From contig CAYFIY010000035.1 of the NCBI GenBank assembly GCA_964343275.1, positions 1-10,369 of the forward strand: a stretch of 10,369 bases of DNA. Reading direction: 5' to 3'. Position 1 is the stretch's first letter. Every line of letters starts with the position of its first letter. The notes under the pieces were generated by a model. It had not been told where the DNA came from. It saw only the letters and a list, made by a program, of their open reading frames with translations, and searched no databases. Made by a program: the position numbers and the translations under genes. Shown one piece after another: positions 1 to 6,910 of the stretch. Origin of the DNA: Hadarchaeum sp964343275. GTDB lineage: Archaea; Hadarchaeota; Hadarchaeia; Hadarchaeales; Hadarchaeaceae.

Positions 1-579
1 AGAATAAAGCAAGGTACGCTGATCTGTAGCAAAAGTATGATCGAAGGAATCGAAAATTTTGGCCCCGCGATATCCAAATACCACCAATCAAAACCTGAGA
101 GATTGGCTGTCATCAACCCTGGAGAAACGCTCCAAATTGGGAACATGCGCATCCAAACGGTACCAATGAAGCACAGCGATCCAACTTCATTTGGAATAGT
201 GTTCCACACAGAACAAGGCCTGATTGGCTACACTAGCGACACCCAATATTTTGATGATATAAAAAAATACTTCGAGGGGGTCAGAGTTCTGATAGCAAAC
301 GTGACACGACCATTGTCGATGCGAATACCCTGGCATCTTTGCTCGGATGATTTGATTAAAATTTTGAAAGCGGTGAAACCAGAGTTGGCTGTGATGATAC
401 ATATGGGGATGCTGTTCCTCAAACATACGCCTTCAAAAGAATTGGCTAGGATTGAATCTGAGACTTTGGTGAAAACCATACGGGGGCAAGCTGGGTTGGG
501 AGTGGACGTTAGCGATGAAATAATGGTTATCGGTCCACCAAAACAATCAAGCCGAGAAATTTTCCCAGATACTGGATGA
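1..579 (+). CDS. MBL-fold metallo-hydrolase, 3' part (5' end outside window)
   Basis: The reading frame is open from base 1 to a TGA at 577-579, giving 192 residues of a longer protein, so the ATG at 37 is probably internal. The visible part matches the C-terminal half of RNase Z-like/UlaG-like metallo-beta-lactamase-fold hydrolases. Seen are MKHSDPTSFG with His58 (bases 172-174), the strand GLIGYTSDTQYF with the likely bridging Asp80, PWHLCSDD with His112, and a late VMIHMGM with His134. The N-terminal HxHxDH metal motif would lie upstream of the window, so it cannot be checked. The PWHLCSDD...KPELAVMIHMGM arrangement recalls small archaeal 'metal-dependent hydrolase' proteins of unknown substrate. 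It could be a nuclease or a phosphodiesterase; the sequence does not decide. The gap to valS on the same strand is 58 bases and contains a TATA-like box, so the two are probably transcribed separately. Confidence 0.8.
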   Translation, partial: RIKQGTLICSKSMIEGIENFGPAISKYHQSKPERLAVINPGETLQIGNMRIQTVPMKHSDPTSFGIVFHTEQGLIGYTSDTQYFDDIKKYFEGVRVLIANVTRPLSMRIPWHLCSDDLIKILKAVKPELAVMIHMGMLFLKHTPSKELARIESETLVKTIRGQAGLGVDVSDEIMVIGPPKQSSREIFPDTG

Positions 580-608
580 AAAATAATCGGCGCTGATTAG
601 CCCTAACT

Positions 609-616
609 ACTTATAT
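609..616 (+). promoter_or_regulatory. TATA-like box of valS
   Basis: ACTTATAT lies in the 58-base gap before valS, centred about 25 bases before the ATG at 638. That is the usual archaeal spacing from TATA box to transcription start, so the transcript would begin at or next to the start codon, which suggests leaderless translation. No good Shine-Dalgarno sequence precedes either candidate ATG. The position is inferred from base composition and spacing only. Confidence 0.4.
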
Positions 617-637
617 CGCTCTCCCCAAAGTTTTGAG

Positions 638-3322
638 ATGGTCAACATGGAAGCATCTAAAGACTACAACCCGCTCGAGGTTGAGCCAAAATGGCGCCGT
701 AAATGGGCGGAGATCGGAATTCATGCTTTCGATCATGGAGACGCGAAAACACCAACTTATGTGATAGACACACCTCCTCCCTATCCCAGCGGTGAATTTC
801 ATATAGGAACCTCCCTTAACTGGACATATTTCGACATCATTGCCAGATACAAGAGAATGCAAGGATTCAACGTGTTGTTTCCTCAAGGATGGGACTGTCA
901 CGGACTACCGACCGAAGTCCAAGTTGAAAAACGCTATGGGATCAGAAAGGGAGACCTGCCCCCTGAAAAATTTCGCGAACTATGCGTTATGCTAACGAGC
1001 GAGAATATCGCTCAGATGAAGGAGGAGATGAACTCCTTTGGCTTTTCCATAGATTGGTCCACGGAGTACCGAACGATGGATCCAAGCTATTACAGCAAAA
1101 CCCAGCTCTCGTTCTTGCGTCTCTATAAAAAAGGAATAATCTACAGAGGAGAACATCCGGTGAATTGGTGCCCCCGTTGCGAAACCGCTATAGCCGACGC
1201 AGAGGTGGAACACGAAGACAGGGAAACAACCCTCAACTACATCAAATTCAAACTGGTGGGTGGAGGGGGGACCCTGACTATTGCCACCACTCGTCCAGAG
1301 TATTTGCCAGCATGTGTGGTTATGGCCATTCATCCCGATGACGAGCGATATAAGAAATACGTCGGGGAAAGGCTCGAAGTTCCTCCTCTCGGCCAAGTGG
1401 TAAAGGTCATCGAGGATGTGGATGTAGACCCTGGATTTGGCACAGGTGTCGTGATGGTGTGTACCTTTGGAGACAAAACCGACGTGCGATGGGTGAAACG
1501 TCATAAGCTGCCCGTTATCAAGCTTATTGATGAAAAGGGGAGAACATTAGATGTTGCCGGGAAATACTCTAAGATGAGCATAGAGGAAATCCGACGCGCA
1601 ATTGTCGATGATTTGCACCGAGCGGGATCACTTGAAAAGCAGGAAGAGTTGCCACAAAGCGTAGGGGTCTGCTGGCGTTGCAAGACCACTGTGGAAATCT
1701 TGACGAAGCCGCAATGGTTCATGAGCGTGCTCGCTCTAAACGACAGGGTGATCCAAGAAGCGAAGCGGGTGAGATGGGTTCCGAGCTATATGTTGACAAG
1801 GTTTATTGACTGGACAAGCTCAATGGACTGGGACTGGGTTATCTCAAGACAACGGATTTTCGCCACCCCCATTCCCATTTGGTACTGTTCCAACTGCAAA
1901 GAGCCCCTAGTGGCTGAGGAGAAACAGTTACCGGTAATACCAACTCGAGACAAGCCACCGATGGAGAAATGCCCCAATTGCGGGAACCAAGGTTTTGAGC
2001 CGGAGCAAGACGTCCTTGACACCTGGATGGACAGTTCGATAACCATAGCAGCTCATGCAGGATGGCCTGACTTAGACCGTCGATTGTTCCCAGCTGACCT
2101 CCAACCCAACGGAACGGATATCATAAGGACTTGGGACTACTATCTCATGGTTCGCCACCTAGCGCTTCTGGATGAAGCACCTTACAAAAACGTGCTGATC
2201 AACGGCATGGTGTTGGGGGAAGATGGGAAGGCAATGCACAAATCTCTTGGAAACTATGTGAACAGCACCAAAGCGCGGGATAAATACGGTGCCGATGCCC
2301 TTCGCCAGTGGGCAGCTATTGGAGCTTCTACGGGTTCTGATGTACCATTCAGCTGGAAGGACGTGGAATTCGGACATCGGTTCATGAGAAAGTTGTGGAA
2401 CGCGGCGAGGTTTGCCGGACCACAACTGAACTCAAATGTAGCAAAGCTCAAAGCCGATGGGATAAAATTCAGACCAGTAGACCGTAGACTCCTGAGCCGC
2501 CTCAACAAACTCGTGAAGCAGACCACAGTATGGTTGGAGGACTTTCAGTTTAATCGCGCATTGGGAGAGATTCAAAACTTTATATGGCACGAGTTTTGCG
2601 ACATGTATCTCGAAGAGGTGAAACATCGACTTTACCGCGGAGACCAGACAACGAATGCGGCCGCGTTCACGCTATACCACACTTTGCTGACATCAATCAA
2701 GCTTCTTGCCCCATTCATTCCACATTTTGTCGAAGAAGTCTACCAGACTTATTTCACTCCACACCTACGTCTTCCCAGCATCCACAATTCTAGCTGGCCA
2801 GATGTAGACGAGAATTTTATAGATGATTCGGCAGAAAAACTGGGCGAAATGGTTAATTTAATCATAAGCACTTTACGGAGGTTCAAGTCCGCGCGTAAGA
2901 TGGCGCTCAGCAGTGAGCTCTCAAGACTGATAATTTACGCCCCCGACAAAGAAACTGCGAGACAGCTAAAAGAAACCATAGCAGACATTGCCGGAACCAT
3001 GAGGGTGAAGAATTTGAAGATTACGAGCCGCAAACCTAGGCTTAATGAAAAAGTGATTTCAGTTGTACCGAATTTAGCTAGGCTTGGTCCAAGGCTGCGA
3101 GACGATGTGAAAACTGTCTCTGAAAAACTACAGAAGATGGGATCGGAGTATATCGCAGCACAGCTGAAAAAGGGGAAAATAACTATTAAAGAAGCCGATA
3201 AGACAATCGAACTATCACCCAGAGACGTTAATATCGCGAAGGAAACTGAGAGCGCCGGACATAAGGTAGAAGTTATCTATATCTCGGAGCCAGCCCTCAC
3301 ACTTCTTGTATCGCCCAACTGA
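638..3322 (+). CDS. valS: Valyl-tRNA synthetase, archaeal type
   Basis: This class I synthetase charges tRNA-Val with valine in the cytosol; 894 residues is normal for the family. The order of parts is typical. The nucleotide-binding motif appears as HIGT (residues 55-58) within PPPYPSGEFHIGT. A first zinc pair CPRC is at 178-181. The CP1 editing domain begins with TTRPE (217-221) and includes GTGVVMVCTFGDKTDVRW. Further Cys pairs follow at 345/348, 417/420 and 445/448. The catalytic stretch DWDWVISRQRIF sits between the 345/348 and 417/420 pairs. The second signature is AMHKS (532-536) rather than KMSKS. An alpha-helical anticodon-binding domain and a C-terminal extension follow. The CFGDKTDVRW segment and the AMHKS form are, from memory, features of one archaeal ValRS lineage. 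Two starts are possible: ATG 638, preferred because it fits leaderless initiation, or ATG 647 (MEASKDY). The gene is intact and ends in TGA. Confidence 0.96.
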   Translation: MVNMEASKDYNPLEVEPKWRRKWAEIGIHAFDHGDAKTPTYVIDTPPPYPSGEFHIGTSLNWTYFDIIARYKRMQGFNVLFPQGWDCHGLPTEVQVEKRYGIRKGDLPPEKFRELCVMLTSENIAQMKEEMNSFGFSIDWSTEYRTMDPSYYSKTQLSFLRLYKKGIIYRGEHPVNWCPRCETAIADAEVEHEDRETTLNYIKFKLVGGGGTLTIATTRPEYLPACVVMAIHPDDERYKKYVGERLEVPPLGQVVKVIEDVDVDPGFGTGVVMVCTFGDKTDVRWVKRHKLPVIKLIDEKGRTLDVAGKYSKMSIEEIRRAIVDDLHRAGSLEKQEELPQSVGVCWRCKTTVEILTKPQWFMSVLALNDRVIQEAKRVRWVPSYMLTRFIDWTSSMDWDWVISRQRIFATPIPIWYCSNCKEPLVAEEKQLPVIPTRDKPPMEKCPNCGNQGFEPEQDVLDTWMDSSITIAAHAGWPDLDRRLFPADLQPNGTDIIRTWDYYLMVRHLALLDEAPYKNVLINGMVLGEDGKAMHKSLGNYVNSTKARDKYGADALRQWAAIGASTGSDVPFSWKDVEFGHRFMRKLWNAARFAGPQLNSNVAKLKADGIKFRPVDRRLLSRLNKLVKQTTVWLEDFQFNRALGEIQNFIWHEFCDMYLEEVKHRLYRGDQTTNAAAFTLYHTLLTSIKLLAPFIPHFVEEVYQTYFTPHLRLPSIHNSSWPDVDENFIDDSAEKLGEMVNLIISTLRRFKSARKMALSSELSRLIIYAPDKETARQLKETIADIAGTMRVKNLKITSRKPRLNEKVISVVPNLARLGPRLRDDVKTVSEKLQKMGSEYIAAQLKKGKITIKEADKTIELSPRDVNIAKETESAGHKVEVIYISEPALTLLVSPN

Positions 3323-3400
3323 GAACAAGACTCAATTTATCTCACAAGTTAAGTTAACGACTAATGTATTATCTCCCTTAACTAAAGATACCGATGAGAG

Positions 3401-3410
3401 CAGATATCTG
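3401..3410. repeat. 10-bp perfect palindrome next to the valS 3' hairpin
   Basis: CAGATATCTG is its own reverse complement and does not extend further on either side. It sits in the convergent gap between valS and the zinc-ribbon gene, and its last base is the first base of the hairpin at 3410-3438. Its role is unknown, and a 10-bp palindrome can arise by chance. Confidence 0.4.
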
Positions 3411-3438
3411 GGTTTAGAGGCTGCTACAGTTTAAGCCC
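3410..3438 (+). other. Predicted RNA hairpin downstream of valS
   Basis: Bases 3410-3418 (GGGTTTAGA) pair with 3430-3438 (TTTAAGCCC) as 9 bp including two G-U pairs. After a two-base GG bulge, CTG (3421-3423) pairs with CAG (3427-3429) around a CTA loop. The two G-U pairs become A-C mismatches on the other strand, so the structure suits a + strand transcript, the 3' end of valS mRNA. No T-run follows, so it is not a clear terminator; it could protect the 3' end or be incidental. The rest of this 122-base gap (3323-3444) holds no gene that I can see. Confidence 0.35.
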
Positions 3439-3444
3439 TCGAAA

Positions 3445-3639
3445 CTAAGTTCCAGTAAAGTAGGGTATGATCATTATCAAGGCAATCATTACAACGAAGA
3501 ATATCAACATCATCATTCTGGACCTTGCCATTTTCTTTTGCTGCTGCTTTAAAACCTCTTCGCAAGATGGAGAACAAATAGTCTTCTCGACTTCCGTTGG
3601 ATTGCCGCAAACTGTACAGTGCTTGTGGTCCTCTATCAT
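3445..3639 (-). CDS. Small zinc-ribbon membrane protein (DUF2116-like)
   Basis: A 64-residue protein of unknown function. The N-terminal part has a four-cysteine zinc ribbon: Cys8-x2-Cys11 (CTVC) and Cys22-x3-Cys26 (CSPSC). A charged Gln/Lys/Arg-rich linker follows (about 30-41). A single hydrophobic helix (about 43-61) ends the protein and probably anchors it in the membrane with the zinc ribbon in the cytoplasm, as the positive linker would favour. This layout matches small archaeal proteins annotated as DUF2116 zinc-ribbon proteins. Its ATG overlaps the TGA of the upstream UMP kinase gene as ATGA (3636-3639), which points to translational coupling. It ends in TAG. The gene is short, but the ordered cysteines, helix and coupling make it convincing. 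No enzymatic residues are apparent. Confidence 0.82.
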   Translation of the reverse strand: MIEDHKHCTVCGNPTEVEKTICSPSCEEVLKQQQKKMARSRMMMLIFFVVMIALIMIIPYFTGT

Positions 3640-4328
3640 TCGTCCACCCGAACTATTATTGTTCCGGTATGTTTGGCGCCATTTATAATTTCCGGTAACC
3701 TTTTGATCTCTTGTTTTCCCAAAATCATGGTCTCTATTTTGGCTCGTTGAATGAGCTTGACAGCAACCGGATCCATGATGGTTTTTATCCCCGGCTTCAT
3801 CGCCTCAGAGCCCACTATTTTAGCCAGCTGCGCTGCTGTCAATTTTTCAATTTTCTTGGCATCGGTATTCACTCTAGGATCAGCAGTGTAAACTCCATCC
3901 ACGTCGGTGAAAAATACAAGGAGCTCAGATTTGGTGGTCTGAGCGAGCATCGCCGCTACGGCATCCGTGGTTTGCCCTGGGATTGTGCCCCCCATCACTG
4001 GAACTTTATCTCGCAACATTGACCTAACCGCTTTTTTAAAAACAGACACCGGAGTCTCCTCTGTTAAGTCTCCTAACCCCGATACCAGAAGTTGAGCATT
4101 GAGTCTTGTAGCTGCTATGCCGATATAGTCTTGGGATACTTGATGCGCTTTCAGTTTCTTCGCGGCGTTGATATACACCCTCGCCAGCTCGCCCCCACCA
4201 ACCACTACCAGAACATCGTGCATTTTGGATTTCAGCTTGTGAACAGTTTTTATAATATCTTGAACACATTTAGGATCGGGTCCATCGGCAGCCAAGATGG
4301 ATCCCCCAATGCAAATAGTTATCCTCAC
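3636..4328 (-). CDS. pyrH: UMP kinase, archaeal type
   Basis: It phosphorylates UMP to UDP with ATP in pyrimidine nucleotide synthesis. At 230 residues it has the amino-acid-kinase fold of archaeal UMP kinases. Seen are the N-terminal GGS (8-10) in ICIGGSIL, the GGG loop (44-46) in VVVGGGELAR, PVMGGTIPGQTTDAV (110-124) at the UMP site, and TDVDGVYTADP (141-151) at the nucleotide site. The start is taken as GTG 4328, giving VRITICIGGS, which lines up with the usual MRI... start of the family. A strong Shine-Dalgarno GGTGAT lies four bases before it. A further in-frame GTG at 4337 lies within that Shine-Dalgarno sequence and is unlikely to be used. The TGA overlaps the next gene's ATG. It is divergent from aRF1 with a 69-base gap. 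Other amino-acid kinases, such as isopentenyl phosphate kinase or acetylglutamate kinase, fit less well. Confidence 0.92.
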   Translation of the reverse strand: MRITICIGGSILAADGPDPKCVQDIIKTVHKLKSKMHDVLVVVGGGELARVYINAAKKLKAHQVSQDYIGIAATRLNAQLLVSGLGDLTEETPVSVFKKAVRSMLRDKVPVMGGTIPGQTTDAVAAMLAQTTKSELLVFFTDVDGVYTADPRVNTDAKKIEKLTAAQLAKIVGSEAMKPGIKTIMDPVAVKLIQRAKIETMILGKQEIKRLPEIINGAKHTGTIIVRVDE

Positions 4329-4332
4329 ATAG

Positions 4333-4338
4333 ATCACC
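4333..4338 (-). promoter_or_regulatory. Shine-Dalgarno sequence that fixes the UMP kinase start
   Basis: On the - strand this reads GGTGAT, a strong match to the archaeal 16S anti-Shine-Dalgarno. CTAT and then GTG (4328) follow. The GTG at 4337 would start inside this site, so 4328 is favoured. Confidence 0.75.
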
Positions 4339-4397
4339 AGATAAACTTTAGTAGTATCGTATTAATCATGGTCCTAAAAAATTATGGTTGATGAAAA
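4339..4397. promoter_or_regulatory. Divergent promoter region between UMP kinase and aRF1
   Basis: An AT-rich stretch of about 60 bases must hold start signals in both directions. GTATTAAT (about 4358-4365) could be a TATA-like box for aRF1. The run of A at 4376-4382, which reads as T on the other strand, and the same ATTAAT are candidates for UMP kinase. A weak Shine-Dalgarno-like GGTTGATG (4386-4393) precedes the aRF1 ATG. Individual boxes cannot be assigned firmly. Confidence 0.35.
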
Positions 4398-5654
4398 ATG
4401 TCTGACGATATCAAGTCTACATACAGGTTCAAGCGAATGATCGAGGACCTTGCGGGAAAACGCGGCCGCGGAACGGAACTCATCTCGGTCTACATAACAC
4501 CAGATACTGATCTAACTAAAGTCATGCAGCAGCTTCGGGACGAACAGGGGACTGCATCTAGCATAAAGTCCAAAGGCACGCGCAAGAATGTATTGACAGC
4601 GCTTGAGCGGATAATTCAGTTTCTCCGGACTTACTCAGACACTAGCAGGACCCCCCCTCTCCATGGGATGACAATATTCTGCGGCAACGTGGCAGGAAGA
4701 GAAGATGTGGCAGATATACAGCTCTACTGGATCGAACCGCCTGAGCCCGTAGCGGTCCGGATGTACAGGTGCGATCAAGAGTTTGTTGTGGAACCACTCA
4801 AAGAGATGCTTCAAGTTAAGGATACAGTTGGGCTTCTAGTCATGGATAGGCGTGAGGCCACTTTAGCCACTCTACGGGGTAAAAATGTTCAGGTCATAAG
4901 AAAAATGACATCAGGGGTCCCTGGAAAACATAGTAAAGGTGGACAGTCGGCAAGGCGTTTCGAGCGTTTAATTGAAATAGCGGCTCACGATTACTCCAAA
5001 CGTGTTGCCGAAGCCGCGAACGGGATATTTTCTCAGATTCCAGACATGCGTGCGATAGTTTTGGGTGGTCCTGGTCCCACAAAAGAGAACTTCCTCGATA
5101 GCGGGCTTCTTTACGAGTCCGTGAGGAAGAAGATCGTCGGTGTCTTGGACACTGGTTACACCGATGAGACCGGCATTAGGGAACTTGTCAACAAGTCAGG
5201 AGATATATTAACTGACCTTGAAATATTGAAGGAAAAATCAGTCATACGTCGCTTCATGGACGAACTCGTATCCGGTAAGGGATTGGTGGCCTACGGCGAG
5301 GAACAAATTCGACGCGCACTCGAACAAGGGACAGTTGAGACCATACTCGTTTCCGAGAGCTTGAGAAACAACAGGATCACGGCGCTATGCCAATCGTGTG
5401 GTAAAGAATTTAATGAAACAGTTGAAAACTTGGAGTTCTACAAAAAAAAGCTGTCTGAGCGAAAATGCCTCAAATGCGGCGAGAAGAAACTAACCTTGCT
5501 TAAAAGCAAGGATGTCGTGCAAGATTTGATCGATCTTACTGAAAGATTTAACACTGGCGTGGAATTCATATCAAAGGAAACCGAGGAGGGAAAGCAGCTT
5601 ATAAGCGCGTTCAAGGGTTTGGGTGCGATATTAAGGTTCAAGCTCTCTTCCTAG
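4398..5654 (+). CDS. prf1: Peptide chain release factor aRF1 (eRF1 family)
   Basis: It recognises stop codons in the ribosomal A site and triggers release of the finished protein, working with aEF1A and ABCE1 in archaea. At 418 residues it has the family's usual length and three domains. In the N-terminal domain are GT (25-26) in RGRGTELIS, the decoding motif as SIKS (55-58, where NIKS is usual), and YxCxxxF as YRCDQEF (123-129). In the middle domain is GGQ (181-183) in GKHSKGGQSARRFERL, which enters the peptidyl-transferase centre. In the C-terminal domain are two zinc-type Cys pairs (331/334 and 357/360). The Ser for Asn at position 55 is the only oddity seen. The genes in this window end in TGA, TAG and TAA, so the factor should read all three. 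Its TAG overlaps the TAG of the convergent AHCY-family gene. Confidence 0.96.
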   Translation: MSDDIKSTYRFKRMIEDLAGKRGRGTELISVYITPDTDLTKVMQQLRDEQGTASSIKSKGTRKNVLTALERIIQFLRTYSDTSRTPPLHGMTIFCGNVAGREDVADIQLYWIEPPEPVAVRMYRCDQEFVVEPLKEMLQVKDTVGLLVMDRREATLATLRGKNVQVIRKMTSGVPGKHSKGGQSARRFERLIEIAAHDYSKRVAEAANGIFSQIPDMRAIVLGGPGPTKENFLDSGLLYESVRKKIVGVLDTGYTDETGIRELVNKSGDILTDLEILKEKSVIRRFMDELVSGKGLVAYGEEQIRRALEQGTVETILVSESLRNNRITALCQSCGKEFNETVENLEFYKKKLSERKCLKCGEKKLTLLKSKDVVQDLIDLTERFNTGVEFISKETEEGKQLISAFKGLGAILRFKLSS

Positions 5655-6910
5655 GTGCCGATCAACCATGATTTTCCGTATCTGATTTGTTCGTTGGTCC
5701 GTTTTTCCAGCTTTATGCCCAGCGAGCTTAATTTGAGCCGAGCCACCTTTCTGTCTATCTCTGCGGGTACATCGAAAACTTTTGGTGGAAGTTGTCTGCC
5801 GTGTTCTGCGAGGTAGGTCGTGCTCAAGACCTGCAGCGCGAAGCTCATGTCCATTATCTCCATAGGATGACCGAGTGAGCGTTCCCCCGCTAGGTTGACT
5901 AGACGTCCCTCTGCTAAGAGGTAGAGTCGTCGTCCAACCTTAATCTTGAATTCCTCTACATCCTCCTTTATTTTCCGTCGCGCGAGCGAAAGTTTTGACA
6001 AGTCTTTGATGTTTATCTCGACATTAAAATGACCTGCGTTGGAGAGAATTGCTCCGTCCTTCATACGAGCCATGTGTTCTTTTCTGACAACGTGGATACT
6101 CCCCGTCGTGGTTATGAAAATATCCCCGACGTGAGCAACCTCAGACATCCGCGTGACCCTAAAGCCATCCATCGCTGCCTCAAGAGCTCTAATGGGATCG
6201 GTTTCTATAATGGTAACGATTGCCCCCATCCCCTTCGCGCGGGAAGCGATACCGCGCCCCACGAAGCCGTAGCCCACCACCACAATTTCCTTTCCAGCAA
6301 TCAGCGTGTTGGTCGCCGTCATTATCCCCTGCAGGGTAGACTCGGCTGTCCCGAATCTATTGTCGAAAAGGCGCTTGGCATTGGTGTCGTTAACCGCTAT
6401 TACCGGGAACTTCAGCGCACCATCTTCGGCCATCGCTCTCATCCGGTTCACCCCGGTGGTGGTCTCCTCGCAGGCGCCTATTATCTTCCTAATTTTCTCC
6501 GGACGCTTGGCGTGGACCATCGAAATCAAATCGGCTCCATCGTCGATCATGATGTCAGGGCGGTGGTCTATGACACGGTTGATACTGGCGTAGTAATCAC
6601 GCTCGCTCTGTCCCCGCCACGCATAGACATCTATCCCTTCTTTCAATAGGGCTGCCACGACGTCGTCTTTGGTCGAAAGTGGGTTGCACCCAGAAATGGC
6701 GACCTCAGCCCCTCCAGCGACAAGAGTTCTGACGAGTGCGGCCGTCTTCGCCTCGATGTGAAGCGTCATGCCAACCCTCAGACCTTTAAGTGGTTTCTTC
6801 TTCCTCATCTCCCTCCTAATAGTCATCAAAACTGGCATATGGCGCTCTGCCCAGTCCACCACTCGCTTTCCCTGTTTAGCTAACTGGATGTCTCTCACTT
6901 TAATTACCAT
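5651..6910 (-). CDS. ahcY: Adenosylhomocysteinase-family hydrolase, possibly S-inosylhomocysteine hydrolase
   Basis: An NAD-dependent enzyme that splits S-adenosyl- (or S-inosyl-) homocysteine into homocysteine and a nucleoside, relieving product inhibition of methyltransferases. At 419 residues it is the short form without the insertion seen in many bacterial and plant enzymes. Family residues are in place: Asp124 in MIDDGADL, Glu149 in CEETTTGV, Lys179, Asp183 and Asn184, the Rossmann loop GYGFVGRG (213-220) with Glu236 after the second strand, His294 in NAGHFNVE, and His348 in LGHPMEIMDMSF. The purine-site segment is HIEAKTA (51-57); the classical human-type enzyme has Thr-x-Glu-Thr-Ala there. 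That motif and the adjoining deaminase gene suggest inosyl substrate use, which is inference. The ATG lies inside the last codons of the deaminase gene (11-base overlap), so the two are probably co-expressed. A GGGGGA stretch precedes it as a weak ribosome-binding site. Confidence 0.93.
   Translation of the reverse strand: MVIKVRDIQLAKQGKRVVDWAERHMPVLMTIRREMRKKKPLKGLRVGMTLHIEAKTAALVRTLVAGGAEVAISGCNPLSTKDDVVAALLKEGIDVYAWRGQSERDYYASINRVIDHRPDIMIDDGADLISMVHAKRPEKIRKIIGACEETTTGVNRMRAMAEDGALKFPVIAVNDTNAKRLFDNRFGTAESTLQGIMTATNTLIAGKEIVVVGYGFVGRGIASRAKGMGAIVTIIETDPIRALEAAMDGFRVTRMSEVAHVGDIFITTTGSIHVVRKEHMARMKDGAILSNAGHFNVEINIKDLSKLSLARRKIKEDVEEFKIKVGRRLYLLAEGRLVNLAGERSLGHPMEIMDMSFALQVLSTTYLAEHGRQLPPKVFDVPAEIDRKVARLKLSSLGIKLEKRTNEQIRYGKSWLIGT

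Noticed and set aside
992..1504. 170-codon open frame on the - strand
   Set aside because: Antisense to the ValRS editing domain; no recognisable motifs.
3347..3383. Inverted repeat AGTTAAG/CTTAACT as a valS terminator
   Set aside because: Only 7 bp with a 23-base loop and AT-rich; no T-run follows, so chance is likely.
3323..3444. tRNA or C/D box RNA gene in the valS downstream gap
   Set aside because: No T-loop or acceptor stem could be found; CCGATGA (3391-3397) only partly resembles a C box and no CTGA D box follows at the right distance.
4335..4337. GTG 4337 as the UMP kinase start
   Set aside because: It overlaps the strong GGTGAT ribosome-binding site that serves GTG 4328.
6029..6649. 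206-codon open frame on the + strand
   Set aside because: It lies fully opposite the AHCY-family gene, whose protein motifs are complete; the + strand translation resembles no family and is His/Arg/Pro-rich as expected of antisense frames.
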